Shown piece by piece: positions 1 to 7,448 of a stretch of DNA of 64,000 nt (position 1 is its first letter; each line of letters starts with the position of its first letter). A program made the position numbers and the translations under genes. Under the pieces are notes generated by a model that saw nothing but the letters and a program-made list of their open reading frames with translations, had not been told where the DNA came from and did no database searches. Source of the stretch: Microbacterium sp. MM2322 (lineage in GTDB: Bacteria > Actinomycetota > Actinomycetes > Actinomycetales > Microbacteriaceae); the NCBI RefSeq assembly GCF_964186585.1, contig NZ_OZ075067.1:558001-622000 (forward strand). The letters are read 5' to 3'.

Positions 1-434
1 GCGTGGGCCGCCTGACGCGTTCCGAGCGAAACGCCGGGGACAGGTCAGCCCAGCTGATTCGTGACGCAACCGTGTGGTGAACATGATCGCGCGGACGAGC
101 ACAGCTCGGCGCAGTCAGTTGAATAGCCTGCTTGCGTGCGATTGCCGACCGCACACGTGGCACTGACCCGACCACGACTCCGTGACCCTAACGCGCTCAC
201 CGATAGGCGGGACGCGCGTCGCGGTCCATCGTGCGTTCACGTCCGCATTAGATCGCAATCGTGCTCGTCCCCGTCCGCCAGGGACGGACCCCGTACGGGC
301 ACCGCCCGCTTACGGATCCTCACCGTGCGCTGAGCCTGCACCCTGGTTCAGGTCGATGCGCGAGCGTGTGCGGGCATCTGTTCGGCCTCGACAACACACA
401 GGACCGCGCGATCCTTATCGAGTGGCAGGCCGGT
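1..434. other. Non-coding stretch left of the tRNA scar
   Basis: I see no convincing gene here: every frame is short or broken and none has a believable ribosome site and codon pattern together. A gene ending from the left within the first ~80 bases cannot be excluded. Because it abuts a tRNA 3' half lacking its own 5' half, this DNA is probably the terminal part of an integrated element (prophage, ICE or remnant) lying further left. That is inference. Confidence 0.4.
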
Positions 435-476
435 CTACGGATCAGAAGGTCAAGGGTTTGAGTCCCTTCGGGCGCA
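435..476 (+). other. att-like 3' half of tRNA-Arg(ACG)
   Basis: From the anticodon loop (CTACGGA, anticodon ACG at 437-439) to the discriminator A476 the sequence matches a bacterial tRNA-Arg(ACG). T-stem AAGGG (452-456) pairs with CCCTT (464-468) around a TTTGAGT loop, and CGGGCGC (469-475) is the acceptor 3' strand. No GCGCCCG acceptor 5' strand, D-arm or 5' anticodon stem lies upstream, where a full gene would begin near 400. A tRNA 3' segment without its 5' half is the classical attR/attL duplication left by a tyrosine-recombinase element that inserted into the tRNA and restored the intact gene at its other end. It is not a functional tRNA. Confidence 0.75.
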
Positions 477-498
477 GACTGTGCTGAGACAGTCTGAG

Positions 499-530
499 AA
501 GAGCTCCGCTTCGGCGGGGCTCTTCTTGTT
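499..530 (+). terminator. Terminator of the original tRNA-Arg gene
   Basis: AAGAGCTCCGC (499-509) pairs with GCGGGGCTCTT (514-524), one G-T wobble, around a TTCG loop and is followed by CTTGTT. It sits 23 bases after the tRNA 3' end and also just beyond the stop of the convergent ThuA-like gene, so it can serve both strands. A small extra hairpin (AGACTGT/ACAGTCT, 476-495) lies before it. Confidence 0.75.
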
Positions 531-539
531 CTCGGAGCG

Positions 540-1172
540 TCAGGCGAGCAGCCAGCGGGTCAGCCGCCGGATGAAATCCGGCGCGAGCGGCGACGCGTAG
601 GCCTCTGCGTCGTGACCGAGCGCGCTGTAGGCGGCCCGGCATCCGTCGTTCTCGTGCGCCCAGGCGAGCGCATGCGCGACCCCGTCCGGGTCGTCATGCG
701 CGAGCAGGACGTCGGCTTCGGGGGAGACCCACAGTTCCGTGTACGCCTCGTCGACGGTGTCAACGGCGGGAAGATCGGCCACGGATGCCGAGACGGTGCG
801 CACGCGCAGCGGGCCGCGTTCGGGGTGGAAAGTCACGCCGCGCACCCAGCGTCCGCCGAGACGCGCCTCCCACGCCGCGTACTCCGGCAGGAGCGTCGCG
901 GCGACGTGCAGGGCGAGCAGCGGGCCGCCGTAACCAGCCAGGATCTCGGCGAGGCGCGCGTCGAGCGGATGGGGCGCGGTCCCCCCGCCCGCGTTGATCA
1001 CGAGCAGGTCGGCGGCGTCAATCCGCGCGACGAGGCCCTCGAGGGTGTCCACGACGGTCACGTCACCGCCGTCCTCGCGCAGCACGTCGGCCACGATCGC
1101 ACTGGTTTCGGCGAACGGATGCCACGGGTCCGCGTAATCCGCACCGCCCGAGAAGACGACGACGCGGCTCAT
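540..1172 (-). CDS. ThuA-like domain protein
   Basis: A 210-residue protein resembling the ThuA-like (class I glutamine amidotransferase-like fold) family, which is linked to sugar or trehalose utilisation, though the biochemical role is unsettled. It opens with VVVFSGGADYADPWHPF, has the LLVINAGGG strand-turn near residue 55, and the conserved LLALHVAATLLPEY and RGVTFHPERG segments in mid-protein. There is no signal peptide or membrane segment, so it is cytoplasmic. Its ATG directly follows the TGA of the upstream gene with no gap, so the two are probably translationally coupled. The specific substrate cannot be named. Confidence 0.8.
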   Translation of the reverse strand: MSRVVVFSGGADYADPWHPFAETSAIVADVLREDGGDVTVVDTLEGLVARIDAADLLVINAGGGTAPHPLDARLAEILAGYGGPLLALHVAATLLPEYAAWEARLGGRWVRGVTFHPERGPLRVRTVSASVADLPAVDTVDEAYTELWVSPEADVLLAHDDPDGVAHALAWAHENDGCRAAYSALGHDAEAYASPLAPDFIRRLTRWLLA

Positions 1173-1823
1173 TCAGATCCCGCCGGTGAAGAGGCTCACC
1201 AGACCCGCCGCGCCGAAGACGAACAGCACCACGGATACGACGCCCTTCCACGCGGCACCCTTCCCCCGGTGTCGGAGGACATCGGCGACAGCAAAGCAGG
1301 CGAATGCGACGGCCCATGCCAGCGCGAACAGGCGCGACCCGAGATGAGCGATGAACGGTGCGGCCGGTGCCCATAAGATCACGACCGCGAACGTTGCGAC
1401 CAGCGTGATGACGATCAGCGCAGCGAAGACCAACATCGCGGTACCGCCCCGCTCGTCCCACGCTTCGGCGGGCGTGCGGCGCACTCTGCCGGCCGCGAGA
1501 TCCGCGACGAAGTCCTCCGGCAGCGGCTGGCTGTCATCGAGAAGGCTGAGGCGGCGGACGCGCGCCTCGTCGGCACCCTGCGCGATCGCCCAGCGCAGGT
1601 AGGCGGACACCTCGTCCGGGTCGGCATCGGGGGCGACGACGGAGTACCGGCCGGCTTGCTCGAGCGCTCCGCCCGCGCGGTAGAGGGACACCAGCGCGGC
1701 CCTCAGGCCGACGTCCTTCGGGTCGCGCTCGAGGGCGGATCGTAGCGGCCGGGCCGCGCGACGGATGCCAACGGTCGCTGCCCGTTCATGCGCGTCGGCC
1801 ATCGCGGCGTCCGTCGTCTCCAT
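1173..1823 (-). CDS. DUF6584-like TPR membrane protein
   Basis: A protein of about 216 residues. The N-terminal half is helical and TPR-like (RAARPLRSALERDPKDVGLR, then LRWAIAQGADEARVRRL), resembling DUF6584 proteins; the C-terminal half has three or four hydrophobic segments. Function is unknown. An upstream in-frame ATG at 1853 exists, but the start at 1823 is preferred because GATACT lies 6 nt before it, matching the leaderless pattern seen elsewhere in this window. It forms a two-gene unit with the ThuA-like gene and is divergent from ohrR. Confidence 0.65.
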   Translation of the reverse strand: METTDAAMADAHERAATVGIRRAARPLRSALERDPKDVGLRAALVSLYRAGGALEQAGRYSVVAPDADPDEVSAYLRWAIAQGADEARVRRLSLLDDSQPLPEDFVADLAAGRVRRTPAEAWDERGGTAMLVFAALIVITLVATFAVVILWAPAAPFIAHLGSRLFALAWAVAFACFAVADVLRHRGKGAAWKGVVSVVLFVFGAAGLVSLFTGGI

Positions 1824-1863
1824 GCCCTCAGTATCCCCGCGACGATCGTTCATCCCTCGTTAA

Positions 1864-1889
1864 GTTGTGCACAACTAAATTGCGTGCAA
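1864..1889. promoter_or_regulatory. Putative OhrR operator
   Basis: A perfect palindrome GTTGTGCACAAC (1864-1875) is followed by the near-palindrome TTGCGTGCAA (1880-1889), immediately before ohrR and between it and the divergent DUF6584-like gene. OhrR dimers bind such TTG/CAA-armed palindromes in ohr promoters. The identification rests on position and symmetry. Confidence 0.6.
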
Positions 1890-1899
1890 CCATAAAGGT

Positions 1900-2340
1900 A
1901 TGAGAGCGACCGACCAGATGGTGTGCTTCGGGGTGTACTCGGCCAGCCATGCCTTCGGGCAGGCGTATCGGCGCGTGCTCGCGCCGTGGAAGCTGACGTA
2001 CCCGCAGTACCTCGTCATCGTCGCTCTCGGGGACCAGGAACCCCGGTCGGTGAAGGAATTGGGCGAAGAGCTCTTCCTCGACTCGGGCACTCTGTCACCC
2101 CTCATCCGCCGCCTCGAAGCGCGCGGCATCGTCTCCCGTTCGCGCAGCCCTCACGACGACCGCGTCGTAGAGGTCTCGCTGACGGACGACGGCCGCGCGC
2201 TCCGCTCGGAACTGTCCGTCGTCGGCGCGGAGATCGCGCGCTGCACCGGACTGACCGAAGAGAAGGCCCGGATGCTGCTCGACGTGGTCCACGACCTGAA
2301 CCGCGTCATGCGTACCACCGACGAGGCAATCGCCTCCTGA
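1900..2340 (+). CDS. OhrR organic-hydroperoxide sensor (MarR family)
   Basis: A 146-residue winged-helix repressor that senses organic peroxides through a reactive cysteine. The N-terminal VCFGVYSASHAF places the peroxidatic Cys at residue 9; a second Cys at 115 is about 106 residues later, the spacing of two-Cys OhrR proteins that lock oxidised through an intersubunit disulfide. The HTH/wing region is LGEELFLDSGTLSPLIRRLE (57-76) and SRSPHDDRVVEVSLTDDG. It sits 13 bases before ohr, its expected target, with the palindromic operator just upstream. Oxidation should release the operator and induce both genes. Confidence 0.9.
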   Translation: MRATDQMVCFGVYSASHAFGQAYRRVLAPWKLTYPQYLVIVALGDQEPRSVKELGEELFLDSGTLSPLIRRLEARGIVSRSRSPHDDRVVEVSLTDDGRALRSELSVVGAEIARCTGLTEEKARMLLDVVHDLNRVMRTTDEAIAS

Positions 2341-2353
2341 CCCGAAGGACATC

Positions 2354-2776
2354 ATGGAAGCTCTCTACACCGCAGAAGCACTCGCGACCGGAGGCGGCCG
2401 CAACGGCCACGTCCGCACCGTCGACGGCCTCGTCGACACCGACGTCCGCGTCCCCAAGGAGATGGGTGGTGCCGGTGGCGCTCCGAACCCCGAGGTCTTC
2501 TTCGCCGCGGGCTACGCCGCCTGCTTCCACAGCGCGCTCCAGTCCGTCGCCCGCGCGCAGAAGGTGACGCTCGAGGACACCAGCGTCGGCTCGCGCGTCA
2601 GCATCGGCTCCAACGGCGAGGGCGGCTTCGGCCTCTCCGTGCAGCTCGAGGTCGTCATCCCGAACCTCCCGCATGACGAGGCGCAGGCCCTCGCGGATGC
2701 CGCACACCAGGTGTGCCCCTACTCGAACGCCACGCGCGGCAACATCGAGGTCACCGTCACGGTCGTCGAGGACTGA
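2354..2776 (+). CDS. Organic hydroperoxide resistance protein Ohr
   Basis: A 140-residue OsmC/Ohr-family thiol peroxidase that reduces fatty-acid and other organic hydroperoxides, usually with lipoyl proteins as reductant. The catalytic pair is Cys57 (AAGYAACFHS) and Cys121 (HQVCPYSNATRGN), both in family-typical contexts, and length is normal. It is the second gene of the ohrR-ohr pair. It converges with the next gene with 12 bases between stops and no clear terminator. Confidence 0.93.
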   Translation: MEALYTAEALATGGGRNGHVRTVDGLVDTDVRVPKEMGGAGGAPNPEVFFAAGYAACFHSALQSVARAQKVTLEDTSVGSRVSIGSNGEGGFGLSVQLEVVIPNLPHDEAQALADAAHQVCPYSNATRGNIEVTVTVVED

Positions 2777-2788
2777 CCTCCGCCGGAC

Positions 2789-4222
2789 TCAGTCGACAGG
2801 GCTCACGCGCAGCCAGCGGAATCCGCAGGCGGGCAGCGTGAGCCCTTCGCTGATGTCGGCCTCGACGCCCTCGATCAGATCCAGGGCCGTCGAGGCGAAC
2901 CCCGAGAGCGTCACCGCGGGGATGTGCGCCGGCTCGTCCGCGACGTTCGCGAGCACCAGTACGACCGCTCCGTCCCCGGGACGCTGGTAGCCGACCACCG
3001 ACGGCACGGGCACTCCGAAACCGATGAGATCCGCTCCGTCGAACTCGGGCGTCGTGTGCCGCACCGCGATGAGCTTCGTGAGGTCCCGGTGGATGCGGCC
3101 GGCTGAGGTCGCGGCATCCGTCTTCTGCGCGTAGCGGTCGCGGGGTTTCTGCCCCCGATGGGTCCAGCGTGCGTCGTCGCGGCGCTCGGGGTCGTCGCGG
3201 AACGTCGGGTCGTTCAGCTGGCCGACCTCGTCGCCGAGCCACAGCATCGGCAGTCCCGGCACGCTCAGCACGAGCGCGTGCGCGAGGGCGACGCGGGCCT
3301 CGCCGAGCGGGTCGCCGGCCTCGACGCCCGCGAGCGACGCCGTTGTGCCGGCGACGCCGCCGTCGGTCGCGAGCCCGCGTCCGAACGACGACTCGTCGGT
3401 GTACCGCGCGGTCAGAGCCGCGGCATCCGTCTCCCAGATGACGGCGTCCGCGTCGCGCACCGCGGCGACATCCGTGCTGCCGTCGCGGCGCTCGATCGCG
3501 CGCTGCAAGGGCGCGGCGTCGCCGGTGGCGAGTGCCTGCCAGAGCGGGGCCGAACCGGGGGATGCCGGGAGCACATCGACCCCCGGCGCACCGATCGCGA
3601 GCACGGCAGCGGCGATGTCCACCGCCGCGCGGTCGGAGAGGAGGAAGACCTCGACGCCGCGGCCCGCGAGGAAGAGGAGATCGTCGATCAACGTGCTCAG
3701 GTCGTCGCTTGCGGGCACGTCCACGGCGAGCGAGATGCCCGACAGACGCAGGTCCCCGGCGAGGTCGGACAGCCGATCGATCGACCCGAGCCCGGGGTCG
3801 CCGCGGCGGAGGTCGACAGTGCCGTCAGCCCGCCGCGCGAACGGCGACTGGACGTGCAGGACGCTCACGCCGAGGTCTCGGAGCGCGGGGATCTCATCGC
3901 GCAGGCCCGCCAGGTTGCCCGCGTAGCGGTCGGCGTAACAGGCCGCACCGAGGGCGAACCGCGACGCCGTTCGCGTCGTGTTCGCGGCGCGCTGCTCGCC
4001 GTGCACCTTGAGGTCGAGCGACCGCGCGTTCGCCGCGACGACGGCGGTGGTCACAAGCTCGGCGAGGTCTGCCGACGAGGCACCGCGTGTCGCCAGTGCC
4101 GCGTGAAGCGCGGGGAAGTGCCGACGGATGCGGCCCGCCACCGCGTCGTCGACGCGAGTGCGCTCCGCCACGGCGGACAGCGTCGCCGCGAGCTCGTCCT
4201 CGACGGTCCCGATGGTGCTCAT
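2789..4222 (-). CDS. Degenerate amylosucrase-like GH13 protein
   Basis: About 477 residues, clearly related to amylosucrase (GH13 subfamily 4, normally ~630-650 residues). CYADRYAGNLAGLRDEIPAL opens the barrel, and the C-terminal third (LPMLWLGDEVGQLNDPTF, DDARWTHRGQ, AGRIHRDLTKLIAVRH) matches the family well. The catalytic parts do not. Where GH13 has DFVFNH there is LAVDVPASDD; the nucleophile region reads GVEVFLLSDRAAVDIA; no acid/base Glu strand is recognisable; and the HDD/NHD motif is replaced by VRDADAVIW. The barrel is also shortened. It is an intact, long open frame with GGGAGG before ATG 4222, so it is probably a non-catalytic binding or regulatory protein rather than a pseudogene. 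It follows the S9A peptidase gene by 46 bases. Confidence 0.75.
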   Translation of the reverse strand: MSTIGTVEDELAATLSAVAERTRVDDAVAGRIRRHFPALHAALATRGASSADLAELVTTAVVAANARSLDLKVHGEQRAANTTRTASRFALGAACYADRYAGNLAGLRDEIPALRDLGVSVLHVQSPFARRADGTVDLRRGDPGLGSIDRLSDLAGDLRLSGISLAVDVPASDDLSTLIDDLLFLAGRGVEVFLLSDRAAVDIAAAVLAIGAPGVDVLPASPGSAPLWQALATGDAAPLQRAIERRDGSTDVAAVRDADAVIWETDAAALTARYTDESSFGRGLATDGGVAGTTASLAGVEAGDPLGEARVALAHALVLSVPGLPMLWLGDEVGQLNDPTFRDDPERRDDARWTHRGQKPRDRYAQKTDAATSAGRIHRDLTKLIAVRHTTPEFDGADLIGFGVPVPSVVGYQRPGDGAVVLVLANVADEPAHIPAVTLSGFASTALDLIEGVEADISEGLTLPACGFRWLRVSPVD

Positions 4223-4268
4223 GCGGTGGACCTCCCGCCCCCAGCGTAGAGGGCGGGCCGCAGCGCAC

Positions 4269-6320
4269 TCAGTCGGCGCGCGCCACCGTCCGGTCGAGGA
4301 ACGCGTGGATCGTCGCGTGCAGCGCCGCCGTTGACGCCGCATCGATCGCTCCCGAGTGACCACCTTCGATGGGCTCGAGGTAGTGCACCTCGGCATCCGT
4401 CTCGTCGGCCATGCGCGCCGCCATCTTGCGCGCCTGCACGGGACCGACCCGGTCGTCGCTCGCCGCCGCGTAGATGAGGGATGCGGGGTACCGCCGCCCG
4501 GGCTCGATCAGGTGGTACGGCGAGAAGGTCTTGACGAACTCCCACTCGGCGGGGTCGTCGGGGTCGCCGTACTCGGCGATCCAGCTGGCACCGGCCGACA
4601 GGCGCGTGTAGCGGCGCATGTCGAGGAGTGGTACGCCGCACACGATCGCGCCGAAGTCGTCGGGGTACTGAGTAAGCATGTTGCCGACGAGCAGTCCGCC
4701 GTTGCTGCGGCCGTGGCAGGCGATGCGGTCGGGCGTCGAGACGCCGCGAGCGACGAGGTCGCGGGCGACGGCGGCGAAGTCCTCGTAGGCGCGGTGGCGG
4801 TTCTCGCGGAGCGCGGCGAGGTGCCACTGCGGTCCGAACTCGCCCCCGCCGCGGATGTTCGCGACGACGTAGACGCGGCCCTCCTCGAGCCATGCCGGAC
4901 CGACGATCGTGGGGTATTCGGGCGTCAGCGCATGCTCGAACCCGCCGTACCCGTTCATCAACACCGGCAGTGCGCCGGAGCGCTCGCGCGGACCGACCTC
5001 GAAGTAGGGCACGCGCGTGCCGTCGGCCGAGGTCGCCCAGTGCTGTTCGGCAACGAGGCCGGAGCTGTCGAAGGTCGCACGGCTGCGATCGACGACGCGG
5101 GCGTCGCTGCCCGGCTCGATGACGAGCAACGTCGGCGGGGTGAGGAATCCGCGGGCGACCACCCACAGCTCGTCGTCCTCGTCGTCGTCGGCGGTGGCGA
5201 CGTTCGCGCTGAAGAGATCGGCGTCGCCGAGCCCCAGGTCGATGTCGACACCGACGAGCGAGTCGGGATCGAGCGACACGAGACGGCTCTGCACGCGGTC
5301 CAGCACCGTCAGGACGAGTCGGTTGCGCGTCCAGGTCCACGTCTCGAGGACGGCGGTGTCGGTCGGGGCGAACGCCACCCGGAGGCCCGAGCCATCGCCT
5401 TCCGTGACGGTCTCGAGCGGGCCGATGAGGAGCGTTCCCGACGGATGCGTCGTGTCGCCGATCTGCCACGGGGTCGTCGTGCGGACCGTGACGAGCTCGC
5501 CGTGCACGTCGACGTTCGCGTCCTGCGGTACCGCGAGGAGGCGCGGCTCGCCGCCGTCCCAGACCCACGACTCGGAGTGGAAGAAGTCGTGCGCGATGAC
5601 GACCATCGGGGTCGCCGTGCCGCCGGTGTGGTCGACATGCGTGAACACGCCGACGTCCGACGCGACACCCGTCACGATGGGCGGCGCGTCCTCGAGGGGT
5701 TCGCCCCGGCGCCATGCGCGGGCGCTGATCGGGTAGCCCGAGTCGGTCACGCCGCCGCCGTGCAGGGGGGTGGCGACGAGCAGGGTGTCGCGGTCGACCC
5801 ACGCGATCATGGTCTTCTCGGCGTCGAGGGTGAACGGGGTGTCGTCGACGAAGCGGCGCGCGTCGAGGTCGAACTCGCGCACCACGGCGGCGTCGCCACC
5901 GTCGGGGCTCAGTCGCACGAGCGCGCGGCCGGTGCCGGCGGGACCGTGGGCTGCGCCCGCGAACGCCCAGGCCGTGCCCTCTTCGCGGCCGAGGGCGTCG
6001 ATGTCGAGCAGGACCTCCCACGTCGGGGTGCCCGCCGCGAAGGAGGCGCGCGAGGTGCGACGCCAGAGGCCGCGGGGGTTCTCGGCATCCCGCCACAGGT
6101 CGTACATCAGGTCGCCGTGGCGACTCGGGACGACGAGTCGGTCGGGGTCCTGCAGGATGCCGGTCAGCCGTGTCTCGAGCGCCGTCCGGGTATCGCCGGC
6201 GAACGCCGCCTCGGTCTCGGCTGTCCGCTCCGCGGCCCAGTCGCGGGCGGCGGAGCCGTCGATCTCCTCCAGCCAGAGGAACGGGTCAGCGGGCTCGGGG
6301 GCGATCTCGTGGGCGCTCAT
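4269..6320 (-). CDS. S9A prolyl oligopeptidase family protein
   Basis: A 683-residue cytoplasmic serine peptidase of the prolyl oligopeptidase/oligopeptidase B type, cleaving short peptides. The N-terminal DPFLWLEEIDG is the family hallmark, a beta-propeller spans roughly 70-400, and the C-terminal alpha/beta-hydrolase domain has the nucleophile in GRSNGG, the Asp in AASDDRVGPVQARKM and the His in EGGHSGA. The NIRGGGEFGPQWH strand is also typical. Length is normal and there is no signal peptide. It is upstream of, and probably co-transcribed with, the amylosucrase-like gene; divergent from hsp20. Confidence 0.9.
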   Translation of the reverse strand: MSAHEIAPEPADPFLWLEEIDGSAARDWAAERTAETEAAFAGDTRTALETRLTGILQDPDRLVVPSRHGDLMYDLWRDAENPRGLWRRTSRASFAAGTPTWEVLLDIDALGREEGTAWAFAGAAHGPAGTGRALVRLSPDGGDAAVVREFDLDARRFVDDTPFTLDAEKTMIAWVDRDTLLVATPLHGGGVTDSGYPISARAWRRGEPLEDAPPIVTGVASDVGVFTHVDHTGGTATPMVVIAHDFFHSESWVWDGGEPRLLAVPQDANVDVHGELVTVRTTTPWQIGDTTHPSGTLLIGPLETVTEGDGSGLRVAFAPTDTAVLETWTWTRNRLVLTVLDRVQSRLVSLDPDSLVGVDIDLGLGDADLFSANVATADDDEDDELWVVARGFLTPPTLLVIEPGSDARVVDRSRATFDSSGLVAEQHWATSADGTRVPYFEVGPRERSGALPVLMNGYGGFEHALTPEYPTIVGPAWLEEGRVYVVANIRGGGEFGPQWHLAALRENRHRAYEDFAAVARDLVARGVSTPDRIACHGRSNGGLLVGNMLTQYPDDFGAIVCGVPLLDMRRYTRLSAGASWIAEYGDPDDPAEWEFVKTFSPYHLIEPGRRYPASLIYAAASDDRVGPVQARKMAARMADETDAEVHYLEPIEGGHSGAIDAASTAALHATIHAFLDRTVARAD

Positions 6321-6371
6321 GTCGTCAGCCTACGGGCAGGTTCCGAAGGGTCGTTCGCCCTCCGCGAATCG

Positions 6372-6398
6372 TTGGCACTCGTGGGGGTCGAGTGCTAA
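6372..6398. promoter_or_regulatory. CIRCE element (HrcA operator)
   Basis: TTGGCACTC (6372-6380), nine bases, then GAGTGCTAA (6390-6398): one mismatch from the CIRCE consensus TTAGCACTC-N9-GAGTGCTAA. A likely promoter overlaps it: -35 TTGGCA at 6372-6377 and -10 TAATCT at 6396-6401. HrcA binding would therefore block RNA polymerase directly. Confidence 0.9.
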
Positions 6399-6408
6399 TC
6401 TGAAGCTA

Positions 6409-6429
6409 CTTGAGCCGATAAGGCTCAAC
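6409..6429. promoter_or_regulatory. HAIR-like element (HspR operator)
   Basis: CTTGAGC (6409-6415), seven bases, GCTCAAC (6423-6429) follows the HspR-associated repeat CTTGAGT-N7-ACTCAAG in spacing and sequence, with changes only at the inner bases and the last base. It covers the expected start of transcription just after the CIRCE promoter, so hsp20 is probably under two heat-shock repressors. Confidence 0.75.
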
Positions 6430-6458
6430 TTTGAACCACCACACCGAAGGAGAGAATC

Positions 6459-6911
6459 ATGGCAACCTACGACCCGTTCCGTGACATCGACCGCCTCGCG
6501 TCGACCCTCTTCGACACGCGCCGCGGTCCGCGACGGATGCCGATGGATCTGTACCGCGACGGCGACCACTACGTCCTCAACGCCGACCTGCCGGGCATCG
6601 ATCCGGGCTCGGTCGACATCGACGTGGACGGTCAGCTGCTCACCATCCGCGCGGAGCGCACGCTCGGCTCCGGCGAGGGGGTCAAGTGGATCACGCGCGA
6701 GCGCGAGACCGCGAGCTTCCTCCGCCAGCTGAACCTCGGCCAGGGCATCGACACCGAGTCGATCACCGCGACCTACAACAACGGCGTGCTGACCGTCACC
6801 ATCCCGGTGAGCGAGAAGGCCAAGCCCCGCAAGGTCCAGGTGGTCGCCGACGGATCGTCCCCGACCATCACGGCCGGCGAGAGCGAGCACCCGCAGCCGA
6901 TCGACCAGTGA
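6459..6911 (+). CDS. Hsp20/alpha-crystallin small heat-shock protein
   Basis: A 150-residue ATP-independent holdase chaperone. It begins with the actinobacterial MATYDPFRDIDRLAS, has an alpha-crystallin domain from about residue 27 (LYRDGDHYVLNADLPGID) to 115 (NNGVLTVTIPVSEKAKPRKV), and a short polar tail. The AAGGAG ribosome site at 6447-6452 fixes the start. CIRCE and HAIR-like operators precede it, so it should be strongly heat-induced. Confidence 0.95.
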   Translation: MATYDPFRDIDRLASTLFDTRRGPRRMPMDLYRDGDHYVLNADLPGIDPGSVDIDVDGQLLTIRAERTLGSGEGVKWITRERETASFLRQLNLGQGIDTESITATYNNGVLTVTIPVSEKAKPRKVQVVADGSSPTITAGESEHPQPIDQ

Positions 6912-6934
6912 CCGGCACAGCGCTCCCGCTATAA

Positions 6935-6978
6935 CGAGAATCGCCCCGCATCCCGTCTCGGATGCGGGGCGATTCTCG
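6935..6978. terminator. Bidirectional terminator hsp20/marR
   Basis: A perfect long hairpin: the left arm 6935-6953 (CGAGAATCGCCCCGCATCC) pairs with the right arm 6960-6978 around the loop CGTCTC. It lies between the convergent hsp20 and MarR genes and can terminate both. Confidence 0.85.
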
Positions 6979-6983
6979 TGCGG

Positions 6984-7412
6984 TCAGACGCCGCGCAGGC
7001 GTGCAGTGAGCTGCTCGAGCTGCGCCAATTCTTCGTCGGTGAGCACCGACATCCGCTCGGCGATGGTGCGGCCGTGCACGGTCGCCACGCGGCGGAAGGC
7101 CGAGGCGCCCTTCTCGGTGGCGCGGAGGATGGCGCCGCGCCCGTCCTGCGGGTCGGGGCACTTCGACACGAGACCGCGCGCGACCATTCGATCGACCAGT
7201 CGCGAGACGCTGGGTTGGCTGATCAGCATGTTGGCGGTCACGTCGCGCAGTCGCGCGGTGTGCTCGGCGCAGCGGGTCACGGTGAGGAGGACGTCGTACT
7301 CGGCGCCCGAGAGGTCGTCGTCGTCGAAGTCCCGGGAGATCTCGGCCATCACCTCGTGCTGCGCGCGGAAGAGGCTCTCCCAGGCGGCGATGGCGAGGCG
7401 TCGGTCGGTCAT
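6984..7412 (-). CDS. MarR family transcriptional regulator
   Basis: About 142 residues from ATG 7412 (an ATG at 7436 is also in frame). The MarR winged helix is visible as LSGAEYDVLLTVTR, LRDVTANMLISQPSVSRLVD and a basic wing ending in the DPQDGRGAILRATEKG turn. The ligand is unknown. TACAGT lies 7 nt before ATG 7412, so the mRNA is probably leaderless. It is divergent from the DUF2207 gene with only 36 bases between starts, making that gene or itself the likeliest target. Confidence 0.85.
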   Translation of the reverse strand: MTDRRLAIAAWESLFRAQHEVMAEISRDFDDDDLSGAEYDVLLTVTRCAEHTARLRDVTANMLISQPSVSRLVDRMVARGLVSKCPDPQDGRGAILRATEKGASAFRRVATVHGRTIAERMSVLTDEELAQLEQLTARLRGV

Positions 7413-7448
7413 GGCGTCCACTGTATCCCCGCGCATAGGGTCGATCGC

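Noticed and set aside
400..476. Complete tRNA-Arg gene
   Set aside because: Only the 3' half is present; no acceptor 5' strand, D-arm or 5' anticodon stem pairs with it.
2789..4222. Amylosucrase-like gene as a plain pseudogene
   Set aside because: No internal stops or frameshift, good ribosome site and a conserved C-terminal third; degeneration is confined to the active-site regions.
3158..4249. Long plus-strand frame opposite the amylosucrase-like gene
   Set aside because: Antisense shadow with Arg/Gly-rich composition; the minus-strand protein has clear homology.
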